Shown: one piece after another, positions 26,608 to 36,062 of the stretch
How positions within the stretch are numbered: position 1 is the first letter of the stretch
Layout of the letters: each line of letters starts with the position of its first letter
Assembly: GCA_022778585.1 (NCBI GenBank)
Contig: JALFTI010000021.1
Span: 62,001-126,000, forward strand
Direction: 5' to 3'
DNA length: 64,000 nt
From: Pygmaiobacter massiliensis
GTDB taxonomy: Bacteria; Bacillota; Clostridia; Oscillospirales; Ruminococcaceae
Notes under the pieces: model-generated
Told to the model about the DNA's origin: nothing
What the model saw: only the letters and a program-made list of their open reading frames with translations
Databases searched by the model: none
Made by a program: the position numbers and the translations under genes

Positions 26608-27582
26608 TTACGCTTCAATCTGGTCGATTACGGCGAGGGTGGCAAGGTCCTGCTGGAAGGTGTAACGGGGTTTTTCGCTGCCTTCCAGTACCCCAAAAAA
26701 GTTTGCAATTTCATCTACATAGGCGTTTTCTACAATATTGTCGCTGTAACGGGGGTCATGTTCAAAGGTTTGGTAGGTTTCTACCGGCAATTGCTGGCCC
26801 AGGGCATGGTCAAACCGGAACAGCTGCTTGGGATTTCCTTCCCAAAACAGGTGCAGCCCTTCGCCGAACACTTCAAAATGACGAACTGCTTTGGGGCTTA
26901 CCACATCCACTGCCAGCTGTCCGCGAGTGCCGTTTTCATGGGTCAGGGTCACCAGGTACCGGTCGGGGTAGTCAATCTTCAGGGCAGAAAGGGTATCCTT
27001 CACCGCCCACACCTGCCGCACCGGGCCAAAGGCATTTAAAAGCCAGGGCAGTTCTATGCCAAAAATTTCCCGGCAACCGCCGGTGCGCTTGTCACCCACA
27101 AAAAAGTTTTGGTAGTTTTCCCAGGGGTGCCAATCGGGCAGGTACTGCCCCACATGGTACAAATAGCTGACCGGCCGGCCAAACTGCGCCACCTGCTTGG
27201 CAATGTACTGGGTTTCGCCCCGGTAGAGCATGGTACTGCTCAAAAACAAAGTCAGGTTCTTTTCCTTAGCCTTGCGCATGTTCTCTTCATAACCGTCGCT
27301 GATCAGGTTCAGCTCGGTAAAAACCGAAAGGTTTGCGTCCAAAAGCTGGCCAATAACGGTTGCGTGAGAGCGGGGGGAGGTACAGACAAAAGCGGCGTCA
27401 AAGCGGCAGCTTTCCACCGCCTGGCTAATGGAAGAAAAGGCGCGGATGCCAAGCTCTTCAGCTTGGGCGCGGCGGTCGGGGGTTTGGTCTACACCGCAGA
27501 TGACCGCTTCGGGTTTAATGTTCCGGATAAGCCGGGCGCGGCGTTTGCCCATGCTGCCGAGCCCTACAATTAAAATTTGCAT
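26608..27582 (-). CDS. Gfo/Idh/MocA family oxidoreductase (B), EKP motif altered
   Basis: 324 aa from ATG 27582 (GGAAAGGA upstream). Rossmann motif ILIVGLGSMGKRRARLI, CTSPRSHATVI, then FTELNLI where the family EKP motif is expected. The C-terminal domain has GGCREIFGIELPWLL in place of the usual GGxxxDxGxH. It is a diverged paralogue of the downstream dehydrogenase (77 bp apart). It may act on the same or the preceding intermediate, or may be structural. The loss of the EKP lysine raises doubt about classical redox chemistry. Confidence 0.85.
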   Translation of the reverse strand: MQILIVGLGSMGKRRARLIRNIKPEAVICGVDQTPDRRAQAEELGIRAFSSISQAVESCRFDAAFVCTSPRSHATVIGQLLDANLSVFTELNLISDGYEENMRKAKEKNLTLFLSSTMLYRGETQYIAKQVAQFGRPVSYLYHVGQYLPDWHPWENYQNFFVGDKRTGGCREIFGIELPWLLNAFGPVRQVWAVKDTLSALKIDYPDRYLVTLTHENGTRGQLAVDVVSPKAVRHFEVFGEGLHLFWEGNPKQLFRFDHALGQQLPVETYQTFEHDPRYSDNIVENAYVDEIANFFGVLEGSEKPRYTFQQDLATLAVIDQIEA

Positions 27583-27656
27583 AAAAGGGTCCTTTCCGCG
27601 CGCTGGCACAAACGGCGCGCCGTGTTTTTAAAAGGCCTGCATACCAGCCCATGCGG

Positions 27657-28838
27657 TTAAAAAAAGGGCTTTTTTTGCGGAATATCAAAAAAAGCCTTGG
27701 GCTTTTTGCAAAGCTCGCTTTCCAAAAAGCTGGAAAGCTTTGCCACAATCTGGCCACTGGTGTCTTCACCCCGGTAGGGGCTTTTGCTCTGCCGGCAGGC
27801 CTGCGCAAAATTGGGGCTAAGCGCCTTGTCTAGCGCCGCTGCAATGGCGGTGCACTCAACCGGGCAGTCAATGATAGAGCCGCAGCGCAGCCGGCCCTTC
27901 TGCCGGTCGCCAATGTTTACGGTGGGCACCTGCAGGCTGGGGGCTTCCACCACGCCGGAGGAAGAATTGCCCACCACGGCGCTGCAGCCGGCCATGGCCG
28001 AAAGGTAGTTTATAACCCCCATGGAGCTGAAGACCACCGTGTCGTTTGGGCGGCGAAGGGCGTATTCATCCAGCGCCGCATTGATTATACTGCCGCCGGC
28101 ATCCGCATTGGCGCGGGTAAAAATGATGCGCAGCGGACCAAATTGATCCAGCCCCGAGAGCACCTCGCGAATTTCGGCCGCCGTGTCGACGGCGCCGGCC
28201 GTTTCGGGGTGGTAGGTAAACAGGATATAAGGCTTGTCCAGGTCAAAGCCAATCTCCTGCGCAAGCTGCTGTTTGGACTTTAAAGGCAGGGTACGGATGT
28301 TTTCATCCCCCAGCCCGCCCACGCAGCAGATGCGCTGGGGCTCTTCCCCCATGGCAACCAGCCGGTTGGCATAGGCAGCGCAGGAGGGAAAGTGCAGGCT
28401 GGCCATTTTGGTTAGGCTGTGGCGGAAAAATTCGTCCGCCGCACCCAGTGTCACATCCCCGCCGCTGATATGTGCCAGCGGGATGCGCAGCATGGCAGCC
28501 GCCGCCCCCGCCGCAAAAATTTCGTACCGGTCGCCCAGCACAAGCACCAGGTCGGGGCGGCATTCGTTCCAGTAATCGGCATAAAGCGAGATGGCTTCCC
28601 CCGTGGTTTTGGCGGTGCCCAGCGGGGTGGAAGGATAGTGCAGAATGGGAATGCGCCGGTGGATGGGCACGCCATCCTGTTCAATTTCCCGCACTGTTAG
28701 GCCGTATGTTTCCGAAAGGTGGGCCCCCGTTACCAGAAGCTGCAGCCGCAGCTGGTCGCTGTGCCAAATTTTTTGGATGACCGGGCGCAAAAGCCCATAT
28801 TCGGCGCGGGTACCGGTCACCACGCAGATGGTTTTCAT
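27657..28838 (-). CDS. legG: UDP/GDP-sugar 2-epimerase, hydrolysing (NeuC/LegG)
   Basis: 393 aa from ATG 28838 (AGGAGG upstream); the longer frame upstream is AT-rich non-coding. The start MKTICVVTGTRAEYGLLRPVI, LVLGDRYEIFAAG, and HISGGDVTLGAADEFFRHSLTKM mark the hydrolysing 2-epimerases that release the manno-configured sugar for condensation. GNSSSGVVEAP near 285 is the C-terminal nucleotide-binding motif. Separated from neuB/legI by an unusual 1-kb non-coding gap, so it is probably transcribed at least partly from its own promoter. Confidence 0.9.
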   Translation of the reverse strand: MKTICVVTGTRAEYGLLRPVIQKIWHSDQLRLQLLVTGAHLSETYGLTVREIEQDGVPIHRRIPILHYPSTPLGTAKTTGEAISLYADYWNECRPDLVLVLGDRYEIFAAGAAAAMLRIPLAHISGGDVTLGAADEFFRHSLTKMASLHFPSCAAYANRLVAMGEEPQRICCVGGLGDENIRTLPLKSKQQLAQEIGFDLDKPYILFTYHPETAGAVDTAAEIREVLSGLDQFGPLRIIFTRANADAGGSIINAALDEYALRRPNDTVVFSSMGVINYLSAMAGCSAVVGNSSSGVVEAPSLQVPTVNIGDRQKGRLRCGSIIDCPVECTAIAAALDKALSPNFAQACRQSKSPYRGEDTSGQIVAKLSSFLESELCKKPKAFFDIPQKKPFF

Positions 28839-28901
28839 GGAAGGCCTCCTTTTTATGGCAGCCAAATGGATGGCAGCCAAAACAAGATGAAAAACTTGAT
28901 T

Positions 28902-28934
28902 ATTTTGTATTATTTTATAAAAATAATACAAAAT
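28902..28934. repeat. Perfect 15-bp AT-rich inverted repeat upstream of legG
   Basis: ATTTTGTATTATTTT (28902-28916), ATA, and its exact reverse complement (28920-28934), 64 bp before the legG start on the minus strand. Core TGTATTATTT...AAATAATACA recurs at 29745-29769. Confidence 0.8.
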
Positions 28935-29744
28935 GGAACGAAAAATGCCGAAAAAAAGCAAACAAACCGGAAAATCAAACCGCAGCACACTCAAAAAAGC
29001 CCACAAAATAAATCCGTAATTAGCCTAAAATAAGCAAGCGAAATTGCACTTTGGGCAAACTTTGGGGTTTGCTGTAAGGGGCTGTGCCTGTGCTTTGGTT
29101 TATGCGCCGTTAAAAGGAAGAAAAGCCGCGGGTTACCGGCAAACGCCGCCGGCAGCAACCACAACAGCGGCATGCCTTTTAAATAAGGGCAGGGTTTGGA
29201 ACAAAGGCAGTTTTGAGGCCTTGTTTTCATAAAGCTTGCCGCAAAAGCGGTGCCGGTACAGCCTGTTAAAAAACAGCAGTTTGGGACGCATAGCCCCAAA
29301 ATGAACGGATTTATGCCGAGACCATGTAAAAAGCCCTGTTTTGTGCCGCAGGGTGTGCAGTGCCAAAACAAAGGTGTATAAAATGGCCCAAAACGCCCTT
29401 TGCAGAAGAAAGGGCGTTTTGAAGCACACAAAAAACAGCGCCGGGGCCAAGAAACGAGATAACCTTGCAAATTACTATTTGTAGAATTTTGTAAAAATAG
29501 TACCAATATGAGGGGCTATGGACGAATTTTGGCAAATTGGCAAAAACACAAAACAAACGGCAAAGGTGCCAGCCGGTAAGCTGTTTCAACCTGCCAATTG
29601 GCCCCGCACAAAAGTGGCAGAAAAGCACAGGCCGAATAAGCAAAAAGTATTCCAAACAGCCCAAAGCCAATAGCTGCTTTTGTATACCGTCCTGTGGGCC
29701 AAGGCGCGCGGGGGGAAACCGTTTTTGCAAAATTTGACATTTTA

Positions 29745-29769
29745 TGTATTATTTAAACAAAATAATACA
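29745..29769. repeat. Related AT-rich inverted repeat downstream of legI
   Basis: TGTATTATTT (29745-29754), 5 bp, AAATAATACA (29760-29769): the same arms as the dyad at 28902, at the other end of the gap. Confidence 0.75.
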
Positions 29770-29866
29770 AATGGGAATAAATTTGCCGCACCCGGACCAA
29801 AGTGGCAGGGGGGTAACAGGCGCCCAAAGCAGGGTATTGTTTGGCGGGCAGCCGGCAGAGGAAAGG

Positions 29867-30862
29867 TTACAGGGTAATCTTTTCGTCCTCTGCAAAATCG
29901 CGCACGGCTGTGCGGCCCAGTACCTCGTACCAGTGCATGGGGCTTATGCCGTCCCCGGGGCGCTTAACGGTGAGGTTTTCGGCGCTGAACACTTCGCCGG
30001 CCCGAATGGCCCGCTTTGCCACAATCGATTTGCGGGCCACCGCAATATTGGGCCGTTCCGAAGCGGAAACATGCTTGTGCCCGCTGCCCAAAAGGCGTTC
30101 GGTACGGCGCACTGCGCTTACCATTTCGCAAAGCTCGTCAAAGTCCAAGCTTGCTTTGTGGTCGGGGCCCTCCATCTGCTTATCCAGCGTAAAATGCTTT
30201 TCAATCACGCGGGCGCCCAGCGCTACGGCGGCCACATCCGCCTCGGTGCCGCGGGTGTGGTCCGAATAGCCCACCGGGCAGTTAAAGTTGTCCCGCAGTT
30301 CCAAAATGGCCCTGAGGTTTGCGTCGGTATCGGGGGTGGGGTATTCGGTGTTGCAGTGTAGCAGGGTCACTTCACCCGAACCGCCCCGGTTTAAGATGCC
30401 CAGCGCCGCGGCAATTTCGCCCAGCTCGCACATGCCGGTGGAAAGCAAAACCGGCTTATGCTGGCGTGCCACCGCCTCCAGGTAGGGTAGGTTGGTAATT
30501 TCGCCCGAGGGCACCTTGATAAGCGGCAGGTCCAAACTGGCCAAAAATTCCACGCTGGGCAGGTCGAAAGCGGCCGAAAGGTATTGAATGCCGATCGAAT
30601 CGCAGTATTTCTTCAATTCGCGGTGGGCGTCGAACCCAAAGTGCAGCCGGCGCACCATATCCAGCTGGCTTTCGCCGTCGCCGGTGGCGGCCTTCTGGTA
30701 GTCGGCCTTTTGGGCAAACCGGCTGATCACCAGTTCCGGCACGGCCGTTTGGTATTTTACAATATCGGCGCCGGCCTGTTTTGCCGCAAGTGCCATTTTT
30801 TTGGCAAGCTGCAGGCTGCCGTTGTGGTTTACACCTGCTTCGGCAATAATAAGCGTTTTCAT
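29867..30862 (-). CDS. legI: N-acetylneuraminate/legionaminate synthase (NeuB/LegI)
   Basis: 331 aa. The TIM-barrel synthase domain starts with IIAEAGVNHNGSLQLAKKMA and contains KYQT, LKKYCDSIGIQYLSAAFD, IKVPSGEITNLPYLE and YSDHTRGTE; the C-terminal SAF domain (about 275-331, SIVAKRAIRAGEVFSAENL) completes it. It condenses a 6-carbon N-acetyl sugar with phosphoenolpyruvate to form the nonulosonic acid. ATG 30862 is 12 bp from the PtmE stop. Pathway neighbours favour legionaminate over sialate. Confidence 0.92.
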   Translation of the reverse strand: MKTLIIAEAGVNHNGSLQLAKKMALAAKQAGADIVKYQTAVPELVISRFAQKADYQKAATGDGESQLDMVRRLHFGFDAHRELKKYCDSIGIQYLSAAFDLPSVEFLASLDLPLIKVPSGEITNLPYLEAVARQHKPVLLSTGMCELGEIAAALGILNRGGSGEVTLLHCNTEYPTPDTDANLRAILELRDNFNCPVGYSDHTRGTEADVAAVALGARVIEKHFTLDKQMEGPDHKASLDFDELCEMVSAVRRTERLLGSGHKHVSASERPNIAVARKSIVAKRAIRAGEVFSAENLTVKRPGDGISPMHWYEVLGRTAVRDFAEDEKITL

Positions 30863-30874
30863 CCCACTTCCCCC

Positions 30875-31918
30875 TCACTGGTTTTCCAGCCGCCGGCGCA
30901 TCTGTTCCAGCTCTTCCATCTGGCCCATATCCATCCAGCTGCTTTCGCTTACCGGGTACACCCCTACCTTTTCGCCGGCCAGCCGGTAGCGCTCCATAAT
31001 ATCCGGAAAGCCAATGCAGGTGTCTTCCTCCAGCTCGTCAATCACCCGGCTGTCCACCAGGTACATGCCGGTGTTGGTTAAAAAGTTCATTTGGGGTTTT
31101 TCGGTCACATTTTTAATTTCGCCGGCCTGGCCCAGCTCAATAACCCCGTAGGGGATGGTGATGTGCTTAAAGGCGCAGACCACAGTGATCAGGTTGCCGT
31201 TTTTTTTGTGAAATTCATAAATGTCGCCGTAATCGGCATCAATGAGCACATCGCAGTTGGTGAGGAAAAAGCTGCCCTTGATCTGCCCTTTCAAAAGGGA
31301 AAGGCCGCCGCCGGTGCCCAGCGGTTTGTCCTCGTCCACATAGGCCACCTCGTAGTCCCGTTCCAGGTCATTGAAGTAGCTTTTAATCATGCTTTTTTTG
31401 TAGTTGACCACCATGTAAAATGTTTGGCAGCCAAACCGGCGGAACCGGTTGATAATGTGTTCGGCAATGGGCAGTTCGCCGATGGGAATCAGGGGCTTGG
31501 GCAAAATTTTAGTGTAAGGGTAAAGTCTGGTACCAAGGCCGCCGGCCATCATAACCACCGGCAGCCCGGCATTTTTGTGGGTGTCCACATCCAGGTCCCC
31601 TTCAAAAATGACATCCAAAATTTTGCCGCGCTTGTCCAAAACCGGCAGCGCGTCAATGGAATAGCGCAAAAGCATACTGCGGGCGGTGCCGCGCTGGTCG
31701 GCCGCCACCCATTTGGGGCTGTAATTTGCGGCTTTGCTGACCGCTTCGTCCAGCTGGCCGCCCCGCAGAATATGCCGGCGCACATCCGAATCGGTCACCA
31801 CGGCTTTCAGCTTGCCCTGCGGGGCAATAAACAGAATGCGGTGGCCGGTTTCGTCCAGCCGGCGCATGGCCTCCAGTACGGTTTTGTCCTCATCAATAAG
31901 CAGTTCGTCCAGTTGCAT
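30875..31918 (-). CDS. ptmE: CBS-domain sugar nucleotidyltransferase (PtmE-like)
   Basis: 347 aa from ATG 31918. Two CBS motifs (about residues 1-55 and 60-115) precede a nucleotidyltransferase domain with PVVMMAGGLGTRLYPYTKIL (G-x-G-T-R...P-K) and LGTGGGL. This domain order is that of Campylobacter PtmE, which makes GDP-glucosamine from glucosamine-1-phosphate, feeding GDP-linked legionaminate synthesis. The CBS pair may sense adenine nucleotides. The adjacent LegB/LegC/LegI genes support this assignment over a generic mannose-1-phosphate guanylyltransferase. Confidence 0.87.
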   Translation of the reverse strand: MQLDELLIDEDKTVLEAMRRLDETGHRILFIAPQGKLKAVVTDSDVRRHILRGGQLDEAVSKAANYSPKWVAADQRGTARSMLLRYSIDALPVLDKRGKILDVIFEGDLDVDTHKNAGLPVVMMAGGLGTRLYPYTKILPKPLIPIGELPIAEHIINRFRRFGCQTFYMVVNYKKSMIKSYFNDLERDYEVAYVDEDKPLGTGGGLSLLKGQIKGSFFLTNCDVLIDADYGDIYEFHKKNGNLITVVCAFKHITIPYGVIELGQAGEIKNVTEKPQMNFLTNTGMYLVDSRVIDELEEDTCIGFPDIMERYRLAGEKVGVYPVSESSWMDMGQMEELEQMRRRLENQ

Positions 31919-32128
31919 GAAAAGCCTCGCTTTAAATAAAGGTGAAGGTGGCGGCGCTGCATAAGGCGCCGGAAAAGATAAAAGTTTTTGGCCAAGGCGC
32001 GAAAGGCATGCCTTTGGGCCGGGCAAAACCCGGCCAAAAGCCGCCGCACTTTGAAAAGGCCTTTGTAAGACCCCAGCCTGCAAAAAGCGGCAAAAGCCAG
32101 ATTGGCAGGCCTTTTTGCAGGGCCAATA

Positions 32129-33289
32129 TTACAGGGCCAGCAGCGCCTGGGCAACCCTGCGGGCGTCCTCCAGCGAGAGGTTTGTGGAGCAGGGCAGATT
32201 GATTACCCGGGCGCGGTAGTCCTGGGCCTTTTCCAGGCAGTAGGCCTCGCAGTCGGCGTAGGGCTTTTGCTCGTTGATCAGCGCCCAGATCGGCCGGGTT
32301 TGAATCTTCTGCTGGGACAAAGCGCGCATCAGGCTGTCCCGGTCGTGGCGGGGGTCCTCCAAATACAAACAGAAGAACCAGTGGTTTGAGCGAATGTCGC
32401 TTCTGAAGGGCAGAATGCGATAGCCGTTTTTGCCGTCCAGCAGCTCGCAGTAGAGGTTATAAAGCTCTATTTTATGGTCAATAAACCCTTCCAGCTGTTC
32501 CAGCTGGGCCAGGCCCATGGCGGCCTGTACATTGGTCAGCCGGTAGTTATAGCCCACTTCGCCGTGAACAAACTGCAGCTCGTCATCCTTTGCCTGGGTG
32601 GAAAGATACCGTGCCCGTTTTACCCAGTCGGGGTGGTTCGAAACCACCATGCCGCCGGCGCCCGAGGTCATAATTTTGTTGCCGTTAAAGCTGTAAACAC
32701 CCACATCGCCAATGGTGCCTGCCATGCGGCCGGCAAATTCCCCTTCGGTGTACCGGGTGCCAATTGCCTCGGCGGAGTCCTCAATCAGCACCAGGCCGTA
32801 CTGGCGGGCCATGGGCACAAACCGCTCCAGCGCGGCCATGTTGCCGAACACATGCACCGGCATGATGGCTGCTACATGAGCGCCGGTTTTTTTGTTGTAG
32901 CATTTGCCGTTTCGCATCTCGCAATGGTCTGCCAAAAAGGCTTCGGCAGCGTCGGGGTCCATGCACAAAGTGTCGTCACAGCCAATGAAAACCGGCTGGG
33001 CAAAGCAGTAGCGCACCGGGTTTACGGTGGCAATAAAGGTCAAAGTGGGCACCAAAACCTCATCGCCGGGCTGTACGCCCGCCACCATGCAGGCCAGGTG
33101 CAGCCCGGAAGAGCCGCTGTTGCAGGCTACCGCGTCGGGCATGCCCACATAGGCGGCAATCTTCTTTTCAAATTCGCCCACCAGGCTGCCGCCGGTGGAG
33201 ACCCATTCGCTCACCACCGCGTCGTTCACATACTTTTTTTCGTTGCCCTTAAAATTGGGGACCGAAAGCGGAATGAATTTTGGTTCCAT
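32129..33289 (-). CDS. legC: LegC family PLP-dependent aminotransferase
   Basis: 386 aa DegT/DnrJ-type aminotransferase. Motifs are SNSGSSGLHLACMVAG-like (CNSGSSGLHLA), LIEDSAEAIGT with the PLP-pyridine Asp, and SFNGNKIMTSGAGGMVV with the Schiff-base Lys near 190. An insertion around residues 120-135 (CEMRNGKCYNKKTGAHV) is typical of LegC. It aminates the 4-keto sugar made by LegB. ATG 33289 follows GGAGGG and is 2 bp from the stop of the membrane-protein gene upstream. A 210-bp gap downstream precedes ptmE. Confidence 0.92.
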   Translation of the reverse strand: MEPKFIPLSVPNFKGNEKKYVNDAVVSEWVSTGGSLVGEFEKKIAAYVGMPDAVACNSGSSGLHLACMVAGVQPGDEVLVPTLTFIATVNPVRYCFAQPVFIGCDDTLCMDPDAAEAFLADHCEMRNGKCYNKKTGAHVAAIMPVHVFGNMAALERFVPMARQYGLVLIEDSAEAIGTRYTEGEFAGRMAGTIGDVGVYSFNGNKIMTSGAGGMVVSNHPDWVKRARYLSTQAKDDELQFVHGEVGYNYRLTNVQAAMGLAQLEQLEGFIDHKIELYNLYCELLDGKNGYRILPFRSDIRSNHWFFCLYLEDPRHDRDSLMRALSQQKIQTRPIWALINEQKPYADCEAYCLEKAQDYRARVINLPCSTNLSLEDARRVAQALLAL

Positions 33290-33291
33290 GG

Positions 33292-33948
33292 TTATGTTCC
33301 CTCCTTGAAGCTTGCACTGCGCCGGCTTATAACAAAACGGCGGCAGGCGATGATATACTGTATGACACTGGCAATGAGCGCCGGGGCCACGATAAACGAA
33401 ACCAACCAGAAATTGGAAGGTACAAAAAAGGAAAGGGCAGGCTGCTTTGCGTTGAGGGTAATGGACTGAATGGTAAACTGCATGCCGGCATACATGCCGG
33501 GGTCAATGCGCAGGCCATAGCAGCGTGCACAGGAAACAGAGAACGAGTAATGACTTTTCGACTGCTCGTTTCCCCAAACCCTGAAGTTTGCGTCAAAGTC
33601 TTCCATGCCGTCCCGGGGCTTATAAAACAGCGTAAATTCGCCCGGGTCCATATTTAAAAAGGTCACTTCCATATCCACCCGGCTTACCCGCTCAGGGCAG
33701 TCGGTCAGCACCATGCGCGGGTCGTCGGTGGTGCTGGTATACACGCCGTCTTCTTCCAGCTGCAGGTTAACAAGCTCGAACGCGCTGGCCGAAAGCTGCT
33801 GCTCGGTCAGCTGGCCGGTGGCGCGCAGGTAGCGGTCCTGGCAAAGGTTAAACGCGGCCCAAACAAGGCTTACCGCCAAAAATGCCGCATAACAGCCGGC
33901 TAAAAGCCTGCGCCCGGAAGAAAAAAAGAAGGAAAGCTTGTCTTTCAT
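33292..33948 (-). CDS. Hypothetical two-pass membrane protein of the glycan locus
   Basis: 218 aa. N-terminal membrane segment (about 12-35), an extracellular beta-rich domain of about 140 residues, and a second membrane segment (about 178-200, FWLVSFIVAPALIASVIQYI). No family recognised. The start overlaps the stop of the 690-aa membrane protein by ATGA and its own stop is 2 bp from legC, so it is an integral part of the operon. It could be an accessory subunit of the neighbouring GT-C-like protein; this is inference from coupling only. Confidence 0.75.
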   Translation of the reverse strand: MKDKLSFFFSSGRRLLAGCYAAFLAVSLVWAAFNLCQDRYLRATGQLTEQQLSASAFELVNLQLEEDGVYTSTTDDPRMVLTDCPERVSRVDMEVTFLNMDPGEFTLFYKPRDGMEDFDANFRVWGNEQSKSHYSFSVSCARCYGLRIDPGMYAGMQFTIQSITLNAKQPALSFFVPSNFWLVSFIVAPALIASVIQYIIACRRFVISRRSASFKEGT

Positions 33949-36017
33949 TCGTATACCACCTTTCCTTCTGCCATAGTTACCGGTTCAAACTGCAGCTGGC
34001 CGTCTGCAAGGGTGGTAATGCGGTACAGGTTGGTGTTTCCTGCCCGGCATTCGGCCAGCTGATCGGTGAACAGGTGCCCATAGGTGTCAATAAAGGTTAA
34101 ATCCAGCGTGTCGATATAAATGGCGGTACATCCGGTAGCCTCAAGGTACAAGCACAGGTTTTCTGCCGTCATCTTCATGCCGGTAAAGGTTTCCCGCTGC
34201 TCGCTGGTAAAGAAGGAGGGCAGCGCCAGCTTGGTCAGCTCGGCTTCGGGCGAAAGGGTGCCCCCGCCCAGGCTGTAATCGGTCAAAATGGGGTAAAACG
34301 CATAGTAGTACACAAACCAGGCCTTGCCGTCGTCCCCCTGGCTTACAAAGAAGATGCGGTCGTCCTCGGTGAGGTAGCCGCTTGCCTGGTCTGCGGCCGA
34401 AAGGTCCCGCTTCATGCCGGAAAAGTAGCTGTCCGGGTAATCGATGACACAAAGCTGCGGGCGCACATAGCCGCAAAAACGCCACAGGGCCACCGCGCAC
34501 AGTGCCAGAAGAAACAGCCTGCCCAGATGAGCCGGCCCCCGCTTGCAAAGCGCCTGCAAAAGCAGGGTGAGGGCCAGCAAAAACCACCCCAGGTAGTAAG
34601 GGTAAATATACCGGTTGTAGGACACGAGCCCTTCCGACTGCCAGTCGTGAAACACATACACATAGGTGAAGCCAATGAAGATATAATAGGCCACAAACCC
34701 CAAACTGGACCACAGCCACAAAAAGGCGCCCCGTACCCGGCCTGCCCGGTCCGCCGCAATAAGCGCCATGGCAAACACGGCAAAAATAACAAGCACCACC
34801 GTAAGGCCGCTGCCGTTTAAAAGCTTGGAGAAAACAGAGCTTTCGCCGCCCAGCGTAATGCTCCACATGGACAGCTTGTCCGAATAAAAGGCCGTGAACA
34901 TTTTACCCATTACAGTGGTAAAGTGTTCGGTCCGGCCAATGCCGCAAAGCTCGGCCAGGCCGGTTAGCACCATTTGGGCCATACCCATGCTTTGCGCGCC
35001 GCCAATTTCGAACCGGGACACATGCAAAAAATAACTCATGTGCAGCGCCCAGCCCACAAAGGCTGCCACCGGCATGCCCATTAATATGACGCACCAGCCA
35101 ATGCGGGCGGGCCATTTTTTCAGCCCAAACAGCCGCACCTCGCCCTTTTCCACAAACAAAAGGTCAAAGCAGACCAGCGCGGCGGCAATCAGTGCCAAAG
35201 CAAAGCCCACATCCTTGGTAAGCGACTCGGCCGTTACCGCAAAGGCCACCGCCAAAAGCAGCGCGGGGGTCTTTTTTTCAGCGCACAGGTACAGTACCAC
35301 TGCACCGCCGAACAAAATGCCCATGGGAATATCCGCATAGGAGGACATATAGACGGTGGATACATAGATAATGCGCAGGTATACCGTGAAAAGAAACGGG
35401 GTCAGCAGGCAAAGCACCCCTGCCGGCGCGGCAGCGGCCCAATGCTTTTTGTCGGCCGGGCACAGTACCGCCGCAAAAACGGCAAACAGCAGAATATCGT
35501 AGCAGGCGAATACCTTCCAGGGCACAAACTGCGTGCCCAAAAACTGGAACGCGTAGTCCAGCATAACAAGCCCCGGCACATAACTGGTAACCCGCAGGTT
35601 GCCCGGTTCCACCGTATACATATGGCCGGTGGTTTTTACCACCTTGGGGGCAATGCTCCAGAAGGAAAATTCATCCCACTCCATGGGAATGGGCTGGCGC
35701 ACTGCAAAGTAAACGATAACAAGGACGCTGGCTGCCAAAAAGAACAAAGCCGACGGGGTGAGAAAACGCCCCCATTCCCGCCGCAGGCTGCCCCGTTGCC
35801 AGATCATCCAGCCCAAAGCTGCGCCGGCCAGCAAAAAGAAGCCCCAGCCGGCCACCGCCAAAAGGTCGAAAAAGCCCCACAGCGTAAACCACAAAATGGT
35901 AAAGCAGCTCCCGGCCAGCGGGCACAGCCCGGCCGGAATGCGAAAGCGCAGCCCAATGGCCGCCATAATGATGCACAGTGCGGCGAAGGTAATAAAAAAT
36001 TCCAGAAAAGCGGTCAA
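33945..36017 (-). CDS. Large polytopic membrane protein, GT-C-like
   Basis: 690 aa from TTG 36017, which has AGGGAGG 9 bp upstream; TTG 36047 gives a 700-aa version without a clear site. About fourteen membrane segments are followed by a roughly 150-residue C-terminal extracellular domain. The first outside loop carries the acidic motif MEWDEFSFWS near 120, the place where GT-C glycosyltransferases keep catalytic Asp/Glu residues. It most likely transfers a lipid-linked sugar outside the membrane. Overlaps the 218-aa protein by 4 bp; specific donor unknown. Confidence 0.78.
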   Translation of the reverse strand: MTAFLEFFITFAALCIIMAAIGLRFRIPAGLCPLAGSCFTILWFTLWGFFDLLAVAGWGFFLLAGAALGWMIWQRGSLRREWGRFLTPSALFFLAASVLVIVYFAVRQPIPMEWDEFSFWSIAPKVVKTTGHMYTVEPGNLRVTSYVPGLVMLDYAFQFLGTQFVPWKVFACYDILLFAVFAAVLCPADKKHWAAAAPAGVLCLLTPFLFTVYLRIIYVSTVYMSSYADIPMGILFGGAVVLYLCAEKKTPALLLAVAFAVTAESLTKDVGFALALIAAALVCFDLLFVEKGEVRLFGLKKWPARIGWCVILMGMPVAAFVGWALHMSYFLHVSRFEIGGAQSMGMAQMVLTGLAELCGIGRTEHFTTVMGKMFTAFYSDKLSMWSITLGGESSVFSKLLNGSGLTVVLVIFAVFAMALIAADRAGRVRGAFLWLWSSLGFVAYYIFIGFTYVYVFHDWQSEGLVSYNRYIYPYYLGWFLLALTLLLQALCKRGPAHLGRLFLLALCAVALWRFCGYVRPQLCVIDYPDSYFSGMKRDLSAADQASGYLTEDDRIFFVSQGDDGKAWFVYYYAFYPILTDYSLGGGTLSPEAELTKLALPSFFTSEQRETFTGMKMTAENLCLYLEATGCTAIYIDTLDLTFIDTYGHLFTDQLAECRAGNTNLYRITTLADGQLQFEPVTMAEGKVVYE

Positions 36018-36062
36018 AACCAAAGCCTCCCTTTTGGTTTGGGCCAAAAGCCCCGCGGCGCT

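Larger units (their letters stand above)
28839..29866. other. 1-kb non-coding gap inside the nonulosonate locus
   Basis: No plausible gene: frames here lack ribosome binding sites and are rich in Lys/Asn or Cys/Phe. It holds three AT-rich dyads (28902-28934, 29473-29502, 29745-29769) and a hairpin, AAAACGCCCTTT (29383-29394) paired with AAAGGGCGTTTT, that could act as a terminator in either direction. It separates neuB/legI from neuC/legG in an otherwise tight operon. Confidence 0.6.

Noticed and set aside
28839..29866. Possible insertion-sequence remnant between legI and legG
   Set aside because: No transposase fragment or target-site duplication was seen; the flanking dyads could be MITE-like but cannot be supported by two copies alone.
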